From Candidatus Poribacteria bacterium (GTDB lineage Bacteria > Poribacteria > WGA-4E > WGA-3G), in NCBI GenBank assembly GCA_022824265.1, contig JAJEAG010000058.1:1-40176 (forward strand): a DNA stretch of 40,176 nucleotides, read 5' to 3'. The notes under the pieces are model-generated. The model made no database searches. It saw only the letters and a program-made list of their open reading frames with translations, and was not told where the DNA came from. Within the stretch, counting starts at the first letter, position 1; every line of letters starts with the position of its first letter. Below are positions 26,133-33,505 of this stretch, piece after piece. Position numbers and translations under genes: made by a program.

Positions 26133-26594
26133 ATGTTCAAACAGTTTAGAACAGACGAATCAGGTTTAACACTAATTGAATTGACTATAGTTATTGCGAT
26201 CTTGGGTATATTGGCAGCATTCATCGCGCCACGTGTGATAACAGCTATTGATGACGCACGGGTTGGTAAAGCTGAAACGGAAATAGCGAATCTTGGCGTT
26301 GCCTTATCTCAGTATTCTATTGATGTAGGTACATATCCATCTACTGAAGAAGGATTAAATGCATTGTGGCGGGCACCAAGCCAAGCGACTCTCAACTGGG
26401 ATGGTCCATATACTAAAAGCCCAGTAACCGCAGATCCGTGGGGAAATCCTTATGTTTACCGCTATCCTGGAACTCATTATGGATATGATTACGACCTAAT
26501 GTCGTATGGTAAAGATGGTAAATTGGGTGGTGAGAAACTTGATGCGGACATCCACAATTGGATTGATGAAGAAGCAACACTACAAGCCAAATAG
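26133..26594 (+). CDS. gspG: Major pseudopilin GspG
   Basis: The main subunit of the pseudopilus. In 153 residues it has a short basic leader, prepilin cleavage at DESG|LTLIELTIVIAILGIL with Glu at +5, and the usual alpha-helix, then PSTEEGLNAL and SPVTADPWGNPYVYRYPG, both GspG hallmarks. The calcium loop appears as SYGKDGKLGGEKLDADIHNW. Leucine rather than phenylalanine at +1 is a small departure. AAAGGAG precedes the ATG. It ends only 7 bp before gspH. Confidence 0.97.
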   Translation: MFKQFRTDESGLTLIELTIVIAILGILAAFIAPRVITAIDDARVGKAETEIANLGVALSQYSIDVGTYPSTEEGLNALWRAPSQATLNWDGPYTKSPVTADPWGNPYVYRYPGTHYGYDYDLMSYGKDGKLGGEKLDADIHNWIDEEATLQAK

Positions 26595-26601
26595 GATTAT
26601 T

Positions 26602-27273
26602 ATGGTTAGCAGTTTAAGACCCCGCATACGACGAACTTCCTTTAATAATGAGGAAGGTTTCAGTCTCATGGAAATTATGGTGGTTCTGGCAATTATTGCC
26701 GTTTTATCCTCCATATCAATGCCAGCAATGCGGGGTTTTGCTGCATCACGACGGTTAAACACCTCTGCGCGGGCGATTGTTGATACACTTGCCTTCGCCC
26801 GCGACATGGCAATAACAGAACGGACTACACATCTCGTTATCTTTGATGTGGACAACAACAGATATTGGTTGGCTTCCAGCGAAACTTTTGATGCACAGAA
26901 TCCATCCGCTTCTGTAGGACAAGCCTCAAATACCGCTGCTGCTTCTACTACAGCTGCTGCAAACGGTCAGCAAGTTACGATTTCCAGAACTGGCGGGGTC
27001 ATGGGCATACCTCATCCGCTTAACCAAGGTATTTCAATAACATCCATAGTTACTTCACATGATGGAATAACTCAACAAATAATGTCAGGGGTAGATTACG
27101 TCTATTTCTCCCCGACCGCAGCATCTGAAGATACTATAGTCTACCTGACAAACGCTAATGATAAAGTAGTCGCAATCTCAGTTGAAGGGGCAACCGGACG
27201 ATCACGAGTTGAACAGATGTCAGCAGAACAGATTCAAACTTTAGGTTTAGGGGATGTAAATAATGGCAAGTAA
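26602..27273 (+). CDS. gspH: Minor pseudopilin GspH
   Basis: A 223-residue minor pseudopilin with leader and cleavage motif NEEG|FSLMEIMVVLAIIAVL (Glu at +5 conserved) and a helix containing MRGFAASRRLNTSARAIVDT, as in GspH/FimT. The following beta-rich domain contains an Ala/Thr-rich low-complexity insert (TAAASTTAAANGQ, about 112-124). The ATG at 26602 is chosen because AGGA (26593-26596) lies 5 nt upstream; the frame extends to 26506 but inside gspG. Its end overlaps gspI by 11 bp. Confidence 0.88.
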   Translation: MVSSLRPRIRRTSFNNEEGFSLMEIMVVLAIIAVLSSISMPAMRGFAASRRLNTSARAIVDTLAFARDMAITERTTHLVIFDVDNNRYWLASSETFDAQNPSASVGQASNTAAASTTAAANGQQVTISRTGGVMGIPHPLNQGISITSIVTSHDGITQQIMSGVDYVYFSPTAASEDTIVYLTNANDKVVAISVEGATGRSRVEQMSAEQIQTLGLGDVNNGK

Positions 27274-27670
27274 ATTATTTTACGCGCGTGAAGAAGGATT
27301 CACGCTTGCTGAAATTCTTGTAACCATAGCAATTATGGCTGCGATATTACCTGCTTTATTAAAGGTGTTTAGTGATACCAATGCTACCATTGGTCAAACT
27401 GATCATAGAATTACGGCACTATACCTGCTGAAATCCAAAATGGCAGAACTTGAAGCCATCGGATACCCAGAAGTCGGACAAGATTCCGATGTTTTTGGGG
27501 GTAGTTCCATTTTTGAGTGGCAATCCAGGGTCACAGATGTCGAATCAGATGAAATACTTGGACTTCGGAAAATTGAGTTAACTGTCACGTGGGAGCATAT
27601 AGGAAAGATACAATCGATTTCCATGTTTACCTATATGGCAAGTCGAGAAATACAACAACAGCAAAATTGA
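27263..27670 (+). CDS. gspI: Minor pseudopilin GspI
   Basis: A 135-residue pseudopilin. The cleavage motif is REEG|FTLAEILVTIAIMAAIL with Glu at +5. The segment ITALYLLKSKMAELEAIGYP (about 50-69) is typical of GspI, where AxxxAxxxMxExE follows the helix. The start overlaps the end of gspH by 11 bp. A 153-bp gap to the chosen gspJ start follows; no gene was seen there. Confidence 0.88.
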   Translation: MASKLFYAREEGFTLAEILVTIAIMAAILPALLKVFSDTNATIGQTDHRITALYLLKSKMAELEAIGYPEVGQDSDVFGGSSIFEWQSRVTDVESDEILGLRKIELTVTWEHIGKIQSISMFTYMASREIQQQQN

Positions 27671-27823
27671 TATGGGTCGGATGTTGTTTACAGAATCAGT
27701 ATTAATTGCTTGAATAGAGAATACGAACCGGATATCTCTTAAAGGGTATGCTATATTTTAGAAATGGAATAAGAAAATAGTATTTGCATCAAGAACAAAA
27801 CGTCTGATATGGAACACAGGATA

Positions 27824-28714
27824 ATGAGAAAACTAATAAAAAAATGTGAAAGCGGAATAACACTCGTAGAAATGCTAACTGCTGTTAGTGTGGTGATTAT
27901 TCTTGGAGGTTCCTCTTACGCTGTTTTCAACACTGCTATAAAATCATATCATCTAACACAATCAAAATTAATTCAGACCCAACGTACCCGTGTAGCATTA
28001 AATAAGATAAGCACGGATCTAAGTCAGATACAGGCAGATACATCTGACGAATTGCTGACCATTTTTTCCGAAGATATTCCCACAGAATCGGGTGAGATGG
28101 ATATAGTCAGTTTTGTAACATTGGTAAAGACAGATCCAGACCCCTTTCTGATAGATATAGGTGCAGTGGACACTTTAACAGCCCAGCCGTTCAGTGATGT
28201 CCGTCGTGTTGCTTACTATATCGGTCAACAGACACCTATAGAAGAAAGAGAAGTTGGTAATATTCCACCACCTTATACCGGAACGCAACAACCGGGACAG
28301 GTCCCGACAGGTCAAGAAGTGCCTCTTTCACTATATAGAATCGTAACGACAGCATTGGATCCAGAATTTGTTGTTGCTGCATTTATGAATTCTGAGACTG
28401 TACCACCAGTAGATGAAAACGGAACACCAATTGATTTTAAAGTGAATCCAATAATTGATGGAATTGTAAATTTTGATGTTAAGTATTTTGATGGAGAATC
28501 ACAATATGAGACTTGGACTCAGACAGATGCAATTCCAATTGCTATTTCGATTTTGATAAGTGTTATAGATGAAGAGAAACGTCAATCCACCACAGCACAA
28601 ACATTCACTCAACCCGAAGGTGGTATTCCACCTGATGCATTAACACAATCCACGATGATATATCTACCACCAAGTGCAAATTCTGAATCAAGTGCAGAAG
28701 CAGCAATGAAATAA
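27824..28714 (+). CDS. gspJ: Minor pseudopilin GspJ-like protein
   Basis: A 296-residue pseudopilin with leader KKCESG|ITLVEMLTAVSVVIIL; Glu at +5 is present. The helix continues into LTQSKLIQTQRTRVALNKIS, where GspJ proteins have their conserved amphipathic stretch. The order after gspI supports GspJ. It is longer than typical GspJ (about 200 residues), with a Pro/Gln-rich segment (PPYTGTQQPGQVPTGQE) and an acid-rich end. The ATG at 27824 is preferred because AGG lies 3 nt upstream and GGAA about 9; an ATG at 27809 would add five residues without a site. Confidence 0.85.
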   Translation: MRKLIKKCESGITLVEMLTAVSVVIILGGSSYAVFNTAIKSYHLTQSKLIQTQRTRVALNKISTDLSQIQADTSDELLTIFSEDIPTESGEMDIVSFVTLVKTDPDPFLIDIGAVDTLTAQPFSDVRRVAYYIGQQTPIEEREVGNIPPPYTGTQQPGQVPTGQEVPLSLYRIVTTALDPEFVVAAFMNSETVPPVDENGTPIDFKVNPIIDGIVNFDVKYFDGESQYETWTQTDAIPIAISILISVIDEEKRQSTTAQTFTQPEGGIPPDALTQSTMIYLPPSANSESSAEAAMK

Positions 28715-28735
28715 TCTGTATATTAGCAGGTAACT

Positions 28736-30286
28736 ATGGGCAAATCAACCACCACTCCCCAGAATCAGTATTACACGTCAGGACGATTCTGTTTACAGGA
28801 TTCGTCTGGGATTTCACTTATATCTACGCTATGGATTCTGACCATACTTTCTGTGTTGGCAATGCAGATGCTCTATTCTTATGACCTTGAAAGTAAAGCA
28901 CAGCGGAACTTTTTAGATAGAACGAAATACCATTACGCTGCAAAATCGGGATTTGAGGTGGGTGTTGCAATGTTAAGCATGGATGAAACGAACTTTGACT
29001 CGCTCGGTGAAGTATGGGCACAACCTGTTCAGCAGCAGATTGAAGACGGTATACAACTCGGAGGATTCATCCCGTTTCAGGTAACCATAACAGATGAAGC
29101 ATCAAGGATCAACATCAATGAGGCAGAAGTAGACCTTATTCGAAATTTACTCTCTTATTTGGGAGTACAACCAGAAATTAATGAAACTGGCGATCTGGCT
29201 TCACGAATCGTTGAAGGTCGTCCATACCGAACTGTCCGGGATGTAGCAAGGGTTGAAGGAATGACGAAAGAGATCCTCTACGGATTACAGCAACAAGCTG
29301 CAGCGGAAGAAGCAGCAAGTGGATCTGATGAACCATTGCCCCCAACTATTTCATTGACAGGTGTCGGAGGACTTGTAAACACAGCAACTGTCTATTCTGT
29401 TGATGCAAACACTGACGCGAATGGGGAACAACGAGTTAATATAAATTCCGCGAATGCACAGCAGCTAAGTCAGATAAGTTCTAATAATAATCAAACCATT
29501 TTTTCACAAGGAGAGGCGAATGCAATTATCCAACAGCGAAACTATGACAATATCTCTGATCTGTTAGATGCTTCAGCTGTATCAGATAATGTATTCAATA
29601 ACATCAGTAGCGAGATAACGGTTGAAGAAAGTAGCAGTGGCGGTAATTTCGGAGGTAATGGTAGAAATGGTGGAGGAGATGGCTTCGTTTTTGAAGAGAT
29701 AGAATTTGATGAAGGCAACTCATTAATAAATATAAATACTGCTGACTCAGAAGAACTTACAGGACTTCAGGGGATTGACAACGGGATTGCCCAACGGATT
29801 ATATCACACCGCAACTCGCAAGGCTTTTTCCAAAACATAGATCAATTAAAACAGGTGAGAATACTATCAGTTCAAGACCTTGCGGGAATCGCTGACAAAA
29901 TAACCGCAAGAGATGGAGAAACTGTAAACGGTTTAATCAATATAAATACAGCGTCTGTTGAGTTATTACAACTGTTGCCTGGGATGGATCAGACAAAAGC
30001 GCAAGCAATCGTCGCGCGCCGAGAGGAAGAAAACCCGGATGCACAAAACCAATCTGAACCACCAATACAGGGAAATCCATTCTCAGATATAGGACAACTG
30101 TTAGAAATTGAAGAAATAGATAATAATACATTCAGAGAGATAGTAGATTGGGTCACATACCGTTCACATGGGTATCGTATTGTATCTTCTGGAATTGATC
30201 ATAATGGAAGAACGATCGCAACTTGTCTCGGTATCTTAGTGCGGAATGGCAATTCATTGACAATACCATATTGGCGGCAAGACTAA
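28736..30286 (+). CDS. gspK: Pseudopilus tip protein GspK with repeated helix-hairpin-helix units
   Basis: GspK caps the pseudopilus. The 516-residue protein has a hydrophobic pseudopilin-type helix, SSG|ISLISTLWILTILSVL, lacking Glu at +5 as usual for GspK. The family segment ITDEASRININEAEVDLIR lies near 118-136. Three further units of the form IN(I/S)NxA follow (about 235, 331 and 401), such as ININTASVELLQLLPGM, resembling ComEA helix-hairpin-helix repeats. A Gly/Asn-rich linker (about 303-318) separates units two and three. E. coli GspK has about 330 residues, so the repeats account for the extra length. AGG lies 5 nt before the ATG. Confidence 0.9.
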   Translation: MGKSTTTPQNQYYTSGRFCLQDSSGISLISTLWILTILSVLAMQMLYSYDLESKAQRNFLDRTKYHYAAKSGFEVGVAMLSMDETNFDSLGEVWAQPVQQQIEDGIQLGGFIPFQVTITDEASRININEAEVDLIRNLLSYLGVQPEINETGDLASRIVEGRPYRTVRDVARVEGMTKEILYGLQQQAAAEEAASGSDEPLPPTISLTGVGGLVNTATVYSVDANTDANGEQRVNINSANAQQLSQISSNNNQTIFSQGEANAIIQQRNYDNISDLLDASAVSDNVFNNISSEITVEESSSGGNFGGNGRNGGGDGFVFEEIEFDEGNSLININTADSEELTGLQGIDNGIAQRIISHRNSQGFFQNIDQLKQVRILSVQDLAGIADKITARDGETVNGLININTASVELLQLLPGMDQTKAQAIVARREEENPDAQNQSEPPIQGNPFSDIGQLLEIEEIDNNTFREIVDWVTYRSHGYRIVSSGIDHNGRTIATCLGILVRNGNSLTIPYWRQD

Positions 30287-30331
30287 TAGACAATATACAT
30301 TAAAGGATTTATAGAATAAAGGATTTATAAA

Positions 30332-32059
30332 ATGGCAAAAGATCAAGTTGTCGCGATTGATATTGGTACATCAACCGTAAAAATACTCTACATTGAAAAA
30401 ATCGGTGATGTGCTGCATTTGATTAACGCAGACATAATGTCTAATCCACATCCAGAATCTCCTGAACAAACATCTGATACGATCAAACAGTTGTGGAATC
30501 GTATCGGAATAAAGCAGAATATATTCAACAAACATAGGATGGAAGTGGGTGTAGCAATTCCTCGCGGCTCTGTTGTCACGAAACGTTTACCAAATATACC
30601 TCCATCCACAACAGATGACCAGTTACCAGCGGTTGTGGAAATGGCTGCAGAAACTGAACTTCCGTTTCAACCTGAAGAGTCTATTTTTACATTCCACGAT
30701 GTACAACGGTTTACAGATGTTCTCTCAGTTGAACTTGTGTCGACTCGACGCGAAACTGTTACTCGTTATACAGAGGCATTGAATACAATTGGACCTACGC
30801 CATCTGGGGTTATACCGTCTATGTTAGCCATAGAGACAGTAGCGCGTGGTCAGTTATCTGACTCCTCAGGACGGACAATAATCGTTGATATTGGAGCGGG
30901 TATTACAGATTTTTGTTTAATGCATGGGAATAAGTTACAATTTTCACGTGCATTTCATGTGAGCGGTGACCAATTGACGCGCACATTGATGACAGAAATG
31001 GATGTTGATGCAGAAACTGCAGAACAGGAAAAACAACATATCCCTGCAGATCAACCTCCGACCCGAACTTGGACAAGACGATTCATTGTGGAATTAGAAC
31101 GTTCGATCGCTGCTGCAGAACGCGAACTTAACAATGAAGAGCCAGAAGAAATTGAAGAAATATGGTTATGTGGAGGTGGGGCACGTGTCCCAGAATTAGC
31201 AGAAGCATGTCAAGAACAACTTCAAATTCCTACAAGACTGTGGAATCCAGTCTATGCAAGTGCTATAGATACCAGTAATGTCCCATCGGGAACACTTGAA
31301 TCATATGGGGACACACTTGCAGTACCTTTGGGAGTTGGCATACATCTGTTAGATGCTGAACAACCGGTTTCGCTATTACCGACAGAAGTCGGTGTCAAAC
31401 GGGCAGAATCCAGTCGTAAACATCAGCAGCTCATCGCTGCAGGAATTGCAGGTTTTCTGTTGTTAGTAATTGCATTATGCGGTATTACTTATTCCAGATC
31501 ACAACAATCTAAACTGGACTTGTTAGATCAGCAGATTGCGACATTCACTCAACTACAAACTGATGCTAACAAGCAACTTGCACTTGAACTGATTTTAGCG
31601 GATAAATTAAGTCATCAAATTTCGCCATTGGACGTACTACATGCATTTAGCACACTTTTCAAAGATAGAACAAAGGTTGCATGGAAAACATTTGAAGTCC
31701 ACAATTTAGATGATCTTGGAAAAACACGCATCTCATGTAGTCTACATGCAAATTCAATTGAAGAAATTAACTCTATGCATGGCGTTTTAAATCGAGCTAA
31801 ACTTTTTAGCAACATTGAGCTGGGTGAAATCACAACGACAGGTGATGAAAGAAGACCGACATTTGAAGTAAAACTAACGTGTCGATTAACCAATGAAGCA
31901 ATTCAAATGTTTGCACAAAAACGACATCCAAAACCTGTTATAGAAATTGTTGAATTGGAACTTGAAGATGTCAATGTTTCACCTCCAGCAGAAAACAGTG
32001 AATCCTCAGAAAAATCTGCGGAAAATCGGAACGAAGAAAATGAAGAAGGCGAAGAATAG
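30332..32059 (+). CDS. GspL-like protein: PilM-type actin fold fused to a PilN-like domain
   Basis: The 575-residue protein has an N-terminal actin-like domain with VAIDIGTSTVKILYIE (7-22), IIVDIGAGITDF (about 183-194) and WLCGGGARVPEL (about 278-289), matching PilM/GspL. One membrane helix (about 367-387) follows. The periplasmic part starts with a short coiled coil and contains a ferredoxin-like PilN/GspL segment (ISPLDVLHAFSTLFKDRTKV, about 430-450). The end is a Glu/Asn/Ser-rich tail. The arrangement equals GspL, with GspE contacting the cytoplasmic part, but the nucleotide-binding motifs are more intact than in E. coli GspL and recall type IV pilus PilM. AAGGA lies about 8 nt before the ATG. 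Confidence 0.85.
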   Translation: MAKDQVVAIDIGTSTVKILYIEKIGDVLHLINADIMSNPHPESPEQTSDTIKQLWNRIGIKQNIFNKHRMEVGVAIPRGSVVTKRLPNIPPSTTDDQLPAVVEMAAETELPFQPEESIFTFHDVQRFTDVLSVELVSTRRETVTRYTEALNTIGPTPSGVIPSMLAIETVARGQLSDSSGRTIIVDIGAGITDFCLMHGNKLQFSRAFHVSGDQLTRTLMTEMDVDAETAEQEKQHIPADQPPTRTWTRRFIVELERSIAAAERELNNEEPEEIEEIWLCGGGARVPELAEACQEQLQIPTRLWNPVYASAIDTSNVPSGTLESYGDTLAVPLGVGIHLLDAEQPVSLLPTEVGVKRAESSRKHQQLIAAGIAGFLLLVIALCGITYSRSQQSKLDLLDQQIATFTQLQTDANKQLALELILADKLSHQISPLDVLHAFSTLFKDRTKVAWKTFEVHNLDDLGKTRISCSLHANSIEEINSMHGVLNRAKLFSNIELGEITTTGDERRPTFEVKLTCRLTNEAIQMFAQKRHPKPVIEIVELELEDVNVSPPAENSESSEKSAENRNEENEEGEE

Positions 32060-32125
32060 AAACTCCGTTATATTTTCTTCATTAAATGATATAAATAAAC
32101 CTATAGGAATAGGTAAGGAAATAAA

Positions 32126-33505
32126 GTGAAATTAGATCTTCAACTCACAAACCAATCCAAAATATTGCTTGGGATTCTGGTAGTTGCTTTGATAGCTGCA
32201 ATCGCGACGCAATGGGGACCAGGACTTTACGGCTTGATCTCTAATCCTGCTATGAAAGCAAAACGTGAAACATTACAAAATTCAAAGGATTTGGTAGCAG
32301 CTTCTCAAATATTGAAACCTGCTGAATCTGGTTTATATCATAAAACAGGACTCTCTGATGGAGAGGAACCTACGACTATTTTTGAGGGCAACTTCCCGGA
32401 AACTGTCGTCCGTGAAAAAATCCAGGCAATTGTCAAACAAGCTGGAATTCCACAAAATATTCAACTTAACGTAGAATCAGTTCCTGGAAAGAAATCTGAG
32501 AGAACCTCTCCGCAGGCACGCAGAAACCTTGTGATGTTTTCATATCTGAAATTATTAGAAAATGAAAAAGATGCACTCAATGCTGAAATGCAAGCACAAC
32601 TTGATGCCGAACTGCCAGAAATGCAAATTGATGAAGATGCAATAAATTTGCTAATGAACGCATGGTTAGATGAAGGTGATGTGGATTTAGATAATCCATC
32701 TGAAGAAGAAATAGATCAGGAAGACATTGAATCACAAGAATCAGAGGAACAGAAAAATCCTGAGAAGAAAGAACAGGAAAAGTCTGATGAAAAAGAATAC
32801 ACGGAAACCGAAAAAGATAATAAATCAGAGAATCCTGATGAAGATAAATCGGATGATGTTAAAGAAATCCCGGAAGAAAAAGATGGACAGGAAGATAAGT
32901 CTACTGAACAATCTGAAAGCCAACAAGAGGCAGACAATCTTGAAAGTGATGCCGAGCGGATTTTTTCTCTGTTACCTGAAAGTATTCCAATTCCAATTAG
33001 GATTGAACTGATTGAACTCATCATGGCAATGGTAGAGCAGCATCTTGTCGGTGCTCAGACGACTCTCTTTGAAAACGAATTCTTTAAATCACAAACAGGT
33101 GGAACTTCAGGTATCTTTGGTATCGGTGCAAAAAGGTCAAAGATAGAAATCAGTTTTAATCCAAATAGTCAGATTTTAGCTAAATTTACGAACCTTATTG
33201 ATACTTATGGTGAAGACTTAAATAAGAAAGAACTCAGAAAAGATCTTCTTGAATACCTTGAACAGATTCAATTACAAATTGCTGAACTTTCTCAGAAGTT
33301 AAAATTGGCACCTACGACTTATTCACCTGAAAGTTATACTGTAAAAATGAAGTTTAAAGCCGAACTTGAAAAACTCGTTAATTTAAACCGAATAATCGAG
33401 ACTACAACCAAATGGTTGATGGTCCGGGACCTGCAAATTTCCACTGATAACAAAGATGATAAGGTAAATGTGGAAATTCTTATGATTGCGAGGGTATATC
33501 AATAA
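32126..33505 (+). CDS. GspM/PilO-like inner-membrane protein with acidic linker
   Basis: A 459-residue single-pass protein. The helix at about 12-30 (KILLGILVVALIAAIATQ) follows a short basic start. The periplasmic part has one folded segment before and one after a low-complexity stretch (about 195-273) made almost entirely of Glu, Asp, Lys, Ser, Gln and Asn. Position after the GspL-like gene and topology suggest GspM or PilO; sequence identity to those families is low. The start is GTG at 32126 with AAGGA (32115-32119) 6 nt upstream. The stop TAA shares one base with the ATG of the first secretin gene, so translation is probably coupled. Confidence 0.72.
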   Translation: MKLDLQLTNQSKILLGILVVALIAAIATQWGPGLYGLISNPAMKAKRETLQNSKDLVAASQILKPAESGLYHKTGLSDGEEPTTIFEGNFPETVVREKIQAIVKQAGIPQNIQLNVESVPGKKSERTSPQARRNLVMFSYLKLLENEKDALNAEMQAQLDAELPEMQIDEDAINLLMNAWLDEGDVDLDNPSEEEIDQEDIESQESEEQKNPEKKEQEKSDEKEYTETEKDNKSENPDEDKSDDVKEIPEEKDGQEDKSTEQSESQQEADNLESDAERIFSLLPESIPIPIRIELIELIMAMVEQHLVGAQTTLFENEFFKSQTGGTSGIFGIGAKRSKIEISFNPNSQILAKFTNLIDTYGEDLNKKELRKDLLEYLEQIQLQIAELSQKLKLAPTTYSPESYTVKMKFKAELEKLVNLNRIIETTTKWLMVRDLQISTDNKDDKVNVEILMIARVYQ

